DNA from: Chamaecyparis obtusa
Lineage: Eukaryota > Streptophyta > Pinopsida > Cupressales > Cupressaceae
NCBI GenBank assembly: GCA_027943335.1
Contig: BSBK01005648.1
Location: forward strand, 1,105,001 to 1,169,000
Reading direction: 5' to 3'
Length of the DNA stretch: 64,000 bases
Below the pieces are notes generated by a model. It did not search any database. It saw only the letters and a program-made list of their open reading frames with translations, and had not been told where the DNA came from. Made by a program: the position numbers and the translations under genes. Of this stretch, positions 12,689 to 23,600 are shown piece by piece. Position 1 is the first letter of the stretch. Each line of letters begins with the position of its first letter.

Positions 12689-13723
12689 TGTATGGTGAAA
12701 ATGTGACCACACTTCTATAAATCCTTACATGCAAGAAAACTCAAGAATGAGCCCTCACAAATCGATCCATAGCTCTCTATGCATGGAGTTGCAAGATTTA
12801 TAAAATTGCTCTCAGCTAGAGCTATAAACTCATGACCTTGCCAGTCAACCATACAATGAGAGATTCACAATGAAAACAAGGGCAAGAATGTCAATATCTC
12901 CAATGAAACCAAATGTATGCAATGCAAGGCAAATCTATATGACAATCCAAGTTAATCTATTGCATAAAAGGAAATCTAAGCTAATATGCCATGATAATGC
13001 AACCAAGAAAGGAAATATGCAACTACAATGAAATGCAATAACAAGTCTTCAAAGCTTGGATGTAGAATATCTTCAAAGAGCTCCAAATGACCTAGAAAAC
13101 CTGCAGCATAATATTAGCATGAAAACTTAAGATATGAAAATGAAGAAGAGAGCTCTTCTTTTATAGGAAGTGAAAAGGAATGGACCATTGTGATTAAGAG
13201 GCAAAAGACTTAATCAACGATGGAGGAAAAAAGAAGCTTGATCCTTATGCACAAATATCCTCCAATAGGAAAATTAGAAGCATTTACTTTATGTTGAGCA
13301 TTTACTTTATGTCCATGTGAGACAAAAAGTACTTTTGTTTTATTTTTATAAAATAAGAATAATGCTTTATTTGTGCAACATAGGATAAGAAGAAAAGTGG
13401 GGATTTTTTATTTAAATAAAAGGGGATGAAATTCCTTTTAATTAAATAAAGGCTTAGGATAAAGTGATTTTATTATTTAATTAAAAGAGATTTTTAATTA
13501 ATTAAAAGGGAGCATGTTCTCTTAATTAAATAAGATTTTTATTAATTTTTTTCTCTTTTAAATTAAATAAGGCTCAAACCTTAGGAAATATTAAATTGAT
13601 TATGATTTGATCAAGGAAATTGATATAATTGAAAATGTTGATATTTGAAAATATTGATTCAGGGATTTGATAAATTGCTAAATGGAGGCCCAAAGTCTAG
13701 GCGACCATTTTAGGGTGCATACA
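12689..13723 (-). repeat. 3' LTR of the Tat-like element
   Basis: 1035 bp, TGTATGGTG to GTGCATACA. It is nearly identical to 26554-27608 apart from scattered substitutions and one 20-bp indel. Confidence 0.93.
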
Positions 13724-13738
13724 TTTGCCCCTCTTTGA
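13724..13738 (-). other. Polypurine tract of the Tat-like element
   Basis: On the minus strand CAAAGAGGGGCAAA directly precedes the 3' LTR, the expected plus-strand primer site. Confidence 0.75.
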
Positions 13739-15698
13739 CTAATGTTTGATCATTTCAGGAACACATGCAGTCAAAGAAGAATTGAAATGTGAGATCGATT
13801 TGGGATCACAAAACAACCCAGATGTGTGTTCATTTTGGGAACACATCAGGACAAAGATAAGCAAAAGACAAGACTAACACTGTCGCCGCTAGGTGCAAAT
13901 CAAGCCTTAGACAAAACTATCACCATCGTTGCTAGGCAATAATCAAGTCTAAAAAAATAGGAGATAAAAATTGAAAGACAAAATCACCACCATCGCTGCT
14001 AGGTGATAATCAAGTCTAAAAATAAGAATCTCGAGCTAAGCTGAATGATAAAGATAAATAAAAGATTAAAGCTGATAGGTACTGCCCCCTCGGAATCGAA
14101 ATTGAAATTAGGTAGAGGAGAACAAGAAATTGATAAACCTGATCAAGTCATAATAAATCATAATCGAAGGATGGAGCATGATAGGATAACCATCAAATAG
14201 TGAAGATATACCCCAGGTTGACAAATTAGAAGAAAAGAAGTGGGGTGAATGAAAGACTAGAAGTTTGAAAGACATGAAAAGGAAGAAATTTCATCAAAGA
14301 TCGAAGAATTATGCCTCAAAAGGTCAGTCAACTGCATAGAAGAATGAGAAATCTTGGAAATGCAACTCAAATTTTGATTTCGAGTCTGAAAATGGATAGA
14401 AAATGATGTGATATGAAAGACTAGAAATGAAAGATATGATCAAGAGGAATCAAAAAATGAGCATAGTTGACCAACTAGTCCGTAGATGATAAAAAAAGAG
14501 AGCTCTCTCCATATGCAAGATGCAAAAATCAAACTATGATGAACCTAAGAATGCAAGCTACTATGAAAGTGGTTGACTTGCAAGGTCACAATGCCGATAG
14601 ACATCTAATTATCATCATCGAGTGTTATTGGTAGCGTCGTAAGATCATACAATGCACACTAGCATAACTATGTGGATATGAATATGATCTTTATCAGATA
14701 GAAATGTGGAAATCCCACCTAGGCATCAAAGACATGGAGGTCTAGATGACTAATGTAGTGAGATTACCTAAGTTTGATATGGTGAGATTATGCTTGTATC
14801 AAGACACATGAAAGTCAGGATAACTAGAAGCATGCACTCGCAAAATAGTTAAGGATAATACCTTGTTAATCCATAGTGTTAAGTAAGACCAGCATAAATG
14901 CTCATGACAGTTAGGATCAACAAAATATACCCACAAGAAGATAAAAAAATAAAACATGTTCTCATACCCTCAGTCTTCTAGCTATGCATCATCGAAAACT
15001 TCTCAGGGAGAGACCACTCATCAAAGAAATCTTCATAGACAGCACACAAAGAAAAATAAAGTCAACATATCTCAACGAGTTGATTGTTTAAGTGCGTGTG
15101 TGTTGGTCATAGAATCAAACTTTGAGTATCACATCTACAAATGAGCAACGTTGCATCATACTAGACTGGTGGGTAAGACATCTGATAAGTGTTAAGAAAC
15201 ACTCGACACAAGGGAAAAACACTGTCTGGGGTGGTGTTGAAAAACACCTGTTGTGAAATGCCCCAAGAGACAAATGCACCTAAAGGACCTATGCTAACAG
15301 TTATCCCCCCTAGACAAAGATAAAGACCAATTCCAAACTACACCAAATAAGGTCAAGACATGATGGAGAAAGGTTCAATGTTGAGGACGCATGATAACAA
15401 ATAGGAGTGCAAAGGCCTCTAGTAGCGCCTATTTCCAGGTTTTCACCACTTGGAATCTTTTTTCATTTTTTCTTTTTTTTCTTTTTTTGTATTTTTTCTA
15501 CCAAGGCGCTTGTTTCCAGGTTTTCACCAAGGTACTTTTTCTATTTTTTTTTAATTTTTTGGATTTTTTAATTTTTTTGTATTTTTTCAAGACTTTTTAT
15601 GCTTTTTAGGATTTTTTCAGCATCGTATATGAATTTTTTTTGAAAATTTTTTTAGGATCAATAAAATATATACAAAAGATGCCCCCAGAAAGAAATGG
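13739..15698 (-). other. Non-coding 3' region of the Tat-like element, with short repeats
   Basis: No coding frame is recognised. Three worn copies of a GCTAGG-x-AATCAAG-type phrase occur at about 13885-14030. A phrase reading TTTCCAGGTTTTCACCA occurs twice, near 15430 and 15512, with T-rich runs between. Long non-coding 3' regions are known in Tat-lineage elements. Confidence 0.55.
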
Positions 15699-16688
15699 GC
15701 ATCAAGGATAGAACTTCTTTAGGTGCAAAATGTTAATGGGCTCAGGGAGCTGTTCTCCATCTTCATTTGACAATAAATATGCACCTGTACCAAAAGTTGC
15801 TGTAATAATGTATGGTCCAAGCCAATTAGGTTCGAACTTGCCCTTTTGTTCTCTGTTCTGTTGATTCTTAGGGTTCTCTCTCAAAACAAGATCACCTATC
15901 TGAAATTCTCTAGGGTGAACCTTCTTGTTGAATGCTTTGGACATACGCTTCTGATATACTCTCATGTGATCAAAGGAAGCCTTACGCTTCTCATCTAAAA
16001 GTTCTAGTTCTTGTAACCTCATGGCATGGTAATCCTCATCTATAATCAAACCTTTGAGAGAGATTCTAAGTGAAGGTATCTCTACTTCTAAAGGCAACAC
16101 TACTTCAGCACCATAGGTAAGAGAAAAAGGAGTAGCTCCTGTAGGTGTATGAATGCTAGTTCTATAGGCCCATCGTGCTGGATTGATTTGTAAGTGCCAA
16201 TCCCTAGCATTCTTGTGTATTGTTCTATGAAGGATTTTAAGAATGGTTTTATTAGAGGCTTCTGCCTATCCGTTTCCCTATGGAAAATAGATGGACGACC
16301 AATGTTGCTTAATTTTAAACTTCTTGCATAAATGCTTTAGGTCCTTGTTCTTGAATTGACCTCCATTATCAATAATAAGCTTAGAAGGCACTCCAAATTG
16401 ACAAATAATATGATTCAGAATAAATAGGGAAACTATTTTTCCTAAGGCAACAGAAAGAGGGACTGCCTCTACCCATTTCATGAAATAATCAGTAGCTGTG
16501 ATGATAAAATTATGTCCACCTGATGAGTTGGGGTGAATTTTCCCAACAAGGTCAAAGGCCCAGTGTTGAAATGGCCAATGAGAAATAGAAGGAATTAGCT
16601 CCCTCCCTGGAGTGTGAATTAGGTTTCCATGTTTTTGACATTTCTCACAAGATTTAGCAAAAGCTACTGCATCTGTCTGCATTGTAGG
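15699..16688 (-). pseudogene. Tat-like integrase (broken)
   Basis: Integrase inserts the DNA copy into the chromosome. Reading leftwards: a zinc-binding part with CEKCQKHGN near 16630; the core with HWAFDLVG near 16560 (first Asp) and IIDNGGQF near 16370 (second Asp); then the QGNG-AEASNK region near 16260, where the catalytic Glu follows. The C-terminal part has IGDLVLREN and the typical gypsy ending NILHLKKFYP before TGA. Stops: TAG for the expected Trp at GYY-PTMQ (about 16687) and two TAG in P-GNG-AEA where Gln is expected. Catalytic residues are otherwise visible. Confidence 0.88.
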
Positions 16689-17960
16689 CTAGTAATACCC
16701 CGCCCTAAGCAACCTTCGAGCCATGGCAAGACCATTAGAGTGTCCACCAAAAATGCCCTCATGAATGTCAACTAATGCTTGGTCAGATTCCTCCTTTTCC
16801 AAGCACCTAAAAAGTGTCCCATCTAAACCCCTCCTATATAAATCACCAGAGATAAGGGTGTGGTGAGAGGCATTATAGATGAGGTTTTGGAATTTAGAAT
16901 GGTTGAAAGTGTTAGGGATGATGCCATCGTGTAGATATGAATAGATAGCACCATAGCGGGAAGACTCATGTGTGACAAGGGTACAAATGACATTGCTTTC
17001 AGATAAGTCAAATATGGGGTGGCATAGGTCTTCCACCAGGAATTCAAATCTGGATTCATGTTGTTCCAACTGTAGGAGTGAAACTAATGTAGCCATACCA
17101 TCTGCAGCTTTGTTTTCTACTCTAGGGATCTGTTGAAATGTCACAAAGGTAAAGTAACATCTCAATGAATCAACCATATTTTTGTAAGGTATCAATTTAT
17201 CATCTTTGGTTTGATACTCCTTATTGACTTGGTTGATAATTAATTGTGAATCCCCAAAGACATGCAACTCTGTTATGTTCCATTCTATAGCTAGTTTCAA
17301 TCCATTGGTTAATGCTTCATATTCTACAATATTGTTTGTACATGGGAATAAAAGTTTGTAGGATTTTGGTATATTATACCCATGAGGAGAAACAAACAAT
17401 ACTCCCGCACCTGATCCATTTTTCATGTTGGAACCATCAAAGAACATCTTCCAAGTGCAAGTGGTCATGTATAGAATGTGTTCATTTGGGAACTCTACCT
17501 GAATAGGCACACTATGCTTAACTGAAAAATCAGCTAACTGATCAGCAATAGCTTGCCCTTTTATGGCCTTTCTCTCAATGTATTCTATATCAAACTCAGA
17601 TAAAACCATCATCCACTTAGCAAGTCTACCTGTGAGGGCAGCCTTACTAAGCAAGTACTTAAGGGGATCAATTTTTGCAACCAAATGTATAGTATGAGCA
17701 AGCATATAGTGTCACAACTTTTGGGAAGCAAACACTACTACAAGACAAGACTTCTCAATGTTATTATAATTGATCTCATAAGATACTAGAGTATGACTGA
17801 TGTAGTATATGGCCCTTTCTTTCCCAGTGTCATCTAATTGAGCCAACAATGCCCCCAAGGAAGACTCTGTCACTGAAATGTACAAAATCAATGGTTTCCC
17901 TGGAATAGGAGGCATCAAAATTGGAGGATTAGCCAAATACTATTTTATTTGATCAAGGCT
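16689..17960 (-). pseudogene. Tat-like RNase H plus second archaeal-type RNase H (broken)
   Basis: Two RNase H regions follow the RT. The first, 17960-17560, is the usual gypsy domain (LILYISVTESSLGALLAQ, then YYISHTL). The second, about 17440-17060, has MFFDGSNMKNGSGAGVLF, NIVEYEAL and HVFGDSQLIINQV, which supply the Asp, Glu and Asp of an active site. Carrying both is characteristic of the Tat lineage. Stops: TAG near 17938 at IK-YLANPP and TGA near 17708 at QKL-HYM, where CAG and CGA codons are expected. Confidence 0.87.
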
Positions 17961-17999
17961 CTTTTGGCAATCCTCATTCCACACACATGTGACTCCCTT

Positions 18000-19577
18000 A
18001 TGCAATGTTTTATTGAAAGGTTGTGCTCTATCTGCAAGTTGTGAAATAAACCTCCATATAGATTGGAGTCATCCTTGAAGACTTCTCATTTGACTTATGT
18101 TCTTTGGAGGTGGCATATCTAAGATAGCTTGGACCTTTTCAGGATCAACCTCTATTCCTTTTGCTGAAATTATGAATCGTAGAAGTTTACCTGAGGTAAC
18201 TCCAAATGCACACTTTTTTGGATTCAATCTAAGTTGAAATTGTTCCATGTGATCTAGAATCACTTCCAAATCATCGAGGTGTGTATCTCATTTCCTAGAT
18301 TTAGCCAAGGTATCATCCACATAATCTTCCATGTTCTTATGCATCATATCATGAAAAATTATGGTCATAGTTCCTTGGTATGTTGCTCCTGCATTCTTTA
18401 GGCCAAATGGCATGACGTTCCAACAATAGGTTCCCCATGCACATGTGAAAGTTGTTTTCTCTTGATCTTCAGGAGCTATTTTTATCTGGTTATATCTGAA
18501 AAACCCATCCATTAAGGAGTATATCTCATAACCCGCCATCATATCCACTATCATGTCTATGTTTGGGAGTGGAAAGTCATCCTTTGGGCATGCTTTGTTG
18601 AGGTCTCTGAAGTCTGTGCAAATGCGAATGGACCCATCATGTTTTGAAACTGGAACAATATTGGAGATCCACTCAGCATAGTCAACAACTCGAATGAATC
18701 CTGCGCGTAAGAGCTTTTCTAATTCAGCTTTAACAAGAAGAGCTATGTGAGGGTGCATTTTCCTCAACCTTTGTTTGATCAATTTTATTCTTGGAGCTAT
18801 AGATAGATGATGCATAATAAGATCAATGTCAAGTCCTGGCATATTGGAATATGTCCAAGCAAAGTTGATTTTCTTCTTTTGCAAAAACTTTGTATATGCC
18901 TCTTTTTCTTCAACTGATAGAGACTGAGCAAGGTGCACTATTTGGGGAGCCTCTTCTATATTCAAATTCACTGATTGTGTGGGCTCAATGAGAACTGATG
19001 ACCTCTCTTGGAAGTAACTTGGCAAGTTATTAAGTACCCCATCCTTAGGCACCTCAAAGAGGTTCTCACCCTTGGATACGTCATTTATTTTTACTATTTT
19101 GGGTTCTGACACCACCACAAAGTGGTTTTCACCATCAGACCTTTTTTTGTTTTGTTTTTTCTCTTTTTTTTTTAGACTGAGGTACTTAATATCAGGCTCC
19201 GTCATACTTGTTTTTGGTTCATTGGTGAAAGAGACTACAGGTTCAAGAGCATTTAGATAATAGGAAATTTCATAGTCATTCTGAAAGTTTAAGAGCTGAG
19301 GCTCTTGGTAACGTTGAGACCAATCAATTAGGTGAAAATGAACAAGGGGTAGGTCAATGACTAGTTCAACATTGTGTATGTGGAAGGTGTTATCTCTGGT
19401 GACCATACAATTGGGATTCATCAAGTCTCCTTCTAAGATACCCAAATCGGGATTTGTCCTACCAAACAAAGTGTCGTCCACTAAGGCAATTCGAGGAGTC
19501 CAATCCTCTAGTCCTACACTAGGCTCGTTGGTCACATCAGGTTGAGTACTATAAGTATGGACAACATCCATGTCCAA
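18000..19577 (-). pseudogene. Tat-like reverse transcriptase with N-terminal linker (broken)
   Basis: Reading leftwards from 19577, an acidic and lysine-rich linker of about 200 residues is followed by RT. Blocks include KAELEKLLRAGFIRVV near 18710, SKHDGSIRICTDFRDLNKA near 18620 and the catalytic YVDD at about 18318. The line GFFRYNQI replaces the common GFSGYNQI. TGA stops stand at SRK-DTH (about 18287) and LQG-LQS (about 18076), both where CGA is expected. The enzyme copied the element's RNA in virus-like particles. Confidence 0.9.
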
Positions 19578-20495
19578 ATCAACTGTTGCATCTGAAAGTG
19601 AGTCCCATTCAAACTCATGTGAGTTTGTCTCTGAATCATTATTTGGGCCTCATGATGTAGAAGCCTCAAGGTTAGGAAAGGTTTCCCTTTCTCTAGCACT
19701 AGCATTGTTACTATATGTCGCAACTAGGATAATAACACTTTCCATTGTTAATCTAGCATTCATATAGTCACTATCCATCGCAGTTGGGATAGTAGGACTA
19801 TCAATTGTCAAATCTTTTGAATCTCCCCAAAGGAGATTTGTTGAAGGCACCCAATCATCAGACATGTCTTGCTGATTGGAGAGATTAGGTGTGTAGTCTG
19901 AGTCATTGTCACTGTCTATCGTAGCTAAGATTGGGACACTTTTTTGTTTCTTATTTGAAAAACCTAAGCCAACTATTGACTTATTCCTTCATCTAAAAAG
20001 GGCATGGTTAAGAGGTTCAACTTTGGCATCCAACGGATGACTAAGGGGACCATGTCCTAGATAACCCATATTCTTGACCAATGTATACCCTCTCCCATAA
20101 GCTCAAGGGGAAGGTGCAAAATCCTCATTATGTCAGTATTTCTCCTCTCAGTAAATCCAGTTCCTAATGGCAACCTCTTCTTTTTCCTCTTGAATCAGAA
20201 CTGAGGATTCTACAAACTTGTCGAACAATGTCATGGCTGAAGATGAGGGTTTCATATCTTGAGAAGGTTTTCCATAAGACCTAGGGGAAATTGGCAATTT
20301 TGTGAATGAATCAATTTTGTAATCCCCCATGCCAAGATCCATCGCTTTGAATTTGTCTTTGCATTGTTCAAATGTAGTATCAAAAGTGTCAGCCTCCCTA
20401 TTCAAAGGAATGTGAGACCCTGCTGAAATTGTGTTGACTGACAATGTGCTATCCTCGGGTATGCAAACTTCTACTCCATTGTAAGGGAACTTCAC
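19578..20495 (-). pseudogene. Tat-like polyprotein linker between protease and RT (broken)
   Basis: Low-complexity, acidic and serine-rich coding sequence in the same polyprotein, with KFPYNGVEVCIPED near its start. Several stops, mostly TGA, stand where CGA is likely. There is no enzymatic motif. Confidence 0.6.
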
Positions 20496-21340
20496 ACACT
20501 AATGATAAGTAGATGGGACTACTTGCATCTCATGTATCCAAGGTCTACCCAACAAAATATTGTAAGCCAAAGGACCAGCATCAACAATCTGAAACAAAAT
20601 ATCTTTCTCTACAGGACCAATTCAGATAGGAAGAATAGCCAATCCTTTAGAACTACGTTCTGCTTCATCATAAGCCTTGATATTTATCTTCTTCCTTGTG
20701 TTAATGACTTCTTTTGAATAACCCAAGGCCTTCAATAAGCTCAAATAAAAAATATTAAGCCCAGCACCCCCATCTATCAACACGTGCCTGACATGGGTCT
20801 TGTGGATCATAACCTCTATATGAAGGGCCAAATTGTGTGGGTGGCTTAATGACTTGTCATCTTCTTCTGAGAATGTAAGGTAGTGAGGGCTATCCAAGTG
20901 GTTGACCATATTCTGGAATTGATCTACATCTATATCATTAGGGACATTAGCTACTTGCAAGGCATCCTCAAGGACATGCTTATGCTTAGGGGACAATTCC
21001 AAAAGCTCAAAGATTTAAATCTGCGCCAGTGTATGTTGTAATTGGTCAACAAGATTATAATTCAACTCAGGACCAATAGTAGATTTAGGAAGAACACCTT
21101 TTGACACTGGCTACTTAGACTTACTAGAGTTAGGACCTCTAATAACAATGGGAGCTTGAGACTGACTCCTAGTGATTGCATTGAGGGGTTGAGACATCCT
21201 TTGTGAGTGAGGACCTCTTAGTACCACAACAGGTCCTTCATCAGGCATAGGAGTTGAATCCACATCATATCCATAAGGGTCTTTCCCTCTCATCATGTTG
21301 ACATTATCATCAACAACTTTAATCATATTAATAACATTTT
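20496..21340 (-). pseudogene. Tat-like protease region (broken)
   Basis: The retropepsin-like motif VLIDGGAGLNIF lies near 20780, the form of the aspartic protease active site usual in Tat elements. It is followed by the ILLGRPWIHEM region near 20540. The protease would cut the gag-pol polyprotein. Stops: TGA at LPI-IGPVEK and TAA at AQI-IFELLE. Confidence 0.75.
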
Positions 21341-23600
21341 CAGCATTTGTGTAGGTGTAGTTGATAGCAGCCTTGTCATTCTTGTTGTTAGAATTCTCTC
21401 CTTTCTCATATTTGGGCTAGGGTTCTTTAAAAGCTTTGTGATCCACATTAGTGGTTAAACCATCAACTTGTAATCTTTCACTTTCAATAAGATCTTGGAC
21501 AAGATGCTTAAGTTTAAAACAATTTTCTATATCATGTCCAATTCCATTGTGAAAGACAGAGAAAGCCTTCTCATCCCACCAATGAGGTTTAGGATCCAGT
21601 ATGTGGAACTTTGTAGGATCCTAAGGTTGTGCCAAATTATGAGCAATTAACATCTTGAAAATGTCTGCATAGGAGTCCCCAAGTTTGGTAAATTATCTCT
21701 TTTCTATTTTAGGTCTCCCTTGATACTTGGGTTTATTTTCTTGTTGTGCTGAAGATGTTTGCAACTTCATGGCTTGGACTTCATTAGAGAGATTAAGAAC
21801 TCCTTCATTCTTAGGTTGTGATGAGTCAACAACTCTGTCATTGACCACTTGCTTATTCTTATTCCAATAGGAGTTCTTTTTGTCCTTATTACCATTATTA
21901 TTGTTGTTTTGGCCATTGTTGTTATTAGTTGTTTTGGCCAAAAGTCCTTATTCTTTTAGGACATCCTCTATGTGACACGCCACTTCTACCATGGTATCAA
22001 AAGAATTAAATGGGATCTTCCTTACTTCATACCTTAATTCTGGTACCAAGTTGCTCACAATGATGTCTATTCTTTCCTCCTCAGTAATTATCCTAGGATA
22101 CTTCGAGCACAACCGTCTCCATCTTTGCAAGAAGGTGACAAAAGGTTCTCCCTGATTTTGTTTGAGTTTGCACAAATCAAGCATGGTGACCGACCTTGAT
22201 AAGTTGTAAGCAAAATGTTGAACAAATCTTTCCACAAGCTCTCTAAATGTCTTAACTGGAGGAGTAAGGTTAGTAAACCACTCCATGGCTTGACCCTTGA
22301 GACTCCTTGGGAATAATCTCATCAAGTAGGAGTCTTCATGGTGAAAAGAAAAGCTTATTATGTAGAACTGTCTAACATGGTCGTGAGGGTCACCAACACC
22401 ATCATATTTGTCATAGGTTGGAAACTCAACTTTCTTAGGAAACTCAACCAACACCACACTCTTGTCAATAGGATTGGGACAAATAGAATCCAAGTTGAAA
22501 GTACTCTTAGGAGCCCTCATGTTGTCCACATCTCTTTGCAATTGTTTGATCACTTCATTTGTGGATGGGTCTTGCTTCTTTACCTTTCTATCCACATCAA
22601 AATCAAAGGGAACTCTTGCACCCTTATTAATTAGACTTTCTAAGAATTGATCTTTATTCTGTTCCACATACCTTTCGACGTAGGCTTGAAATGAAGGTTC
22701 CTGTTGAATAGCCATGAAGTCTATATGATGAAAGTTGGTATAACTTCCTCCATGTTGTGAGCCATGATGTGCTCATTGGGAGGGTTGCTTTGAAAGTCTA
22801 GGAGGTGACTATCTCCTATGGTGATCATATCTTGAAGTCCTTCTACCTCTAGGACTTGGGGATCTTGAGGGTATCCTTAACCTTCTTCTAGGACTTGGTG
22901 AGGGAGTAGATGGGGGTGAGTGGGTCTGACTATTAGTACCCCTCCCATTGAATCAGTTTTGGAGTTGTTGTGCATAGAGTCTATCTTCTTCTTCTTGAGT
23001 GACTCTTTTCCTTATGTCCAATAATGCACGTTCCTCTTCCTCTAGTTGTCTAAATTTCTCCTTTTTAGCAACTTGTTCATCTAGATAGGCTTGCTTCTCC
23101 CTTTCAATGCTCTTCAATCTCATATTTGCATATTGAGAGGTATCTCTAAGTGGAGAAGGTTGCCTTGACTGTCTGATTGCATTGGCTACATTGATGTGGT
23201 GGTCACTAGACTCATTGCTTTGGTCTTCATGTTGTGACCCTGAATCTGAGTGAGTTTTTTGGTGATGTCTCTCAACTTGTTGGTGAGCATCAAGATACCT
23301 TGTGTTGATCGAGGGTGATCCAGGTGGACTAGCATATGCAGACCTAGCAGACATCATGTTACCCCTATGCCGTTGAAATATGTCATCAAGAGTCTAGTTC
23401 ATTACTTCTCTTTGTTGTCGAGTGAAGGTGTAACTCATGTCCATACTTGATGAAATGGGTGCTAGAGAAGTACTCACTTCACTAGGATTACCTTTTGGAT
23501 TAAAACAAATCTCAGATTCACTCTTAGGAGATTGATCAAAAAGGGGTCCTTTTCCCTTATGCTGTTGACAAGTCTTAACTGGTGGTAACTGGCTAAAGAC
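21341..23600 (-). pseudogene. Tat-like gag (broken)
   Basis: The N-terminal part (23600-22950) is charged, with a Glu/Lys/Arg-rich coiled coil near 23100-22980. The central retrotransposon gag domain (22715-21948) contains FPTYDKYDGVGDPHDHV, LKGQAMEWF and FVTFLQRWRRLC. An Asn-rich stretch (21941-21850) follows, then a knuckle-like F-H-x-GIGHDIENCFKLKH near 21530. Gag builds the particle and binds RNA. TAG stops stand at VMN-TLDD, QP-DPTK and EP-PKYE where Gln is expected. The start is uncertain; the first good Met of the main frame is near 23441. Confidence 0.85.

Noticed and set aside
15391..15609. A Phe-rich 72-codon frame resembling a membrane peptide.
   Set aside because: It is a T-homopolymer-rich stretch of the gypsy 3' non-coding region. 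The Phe content comes from the T runs.
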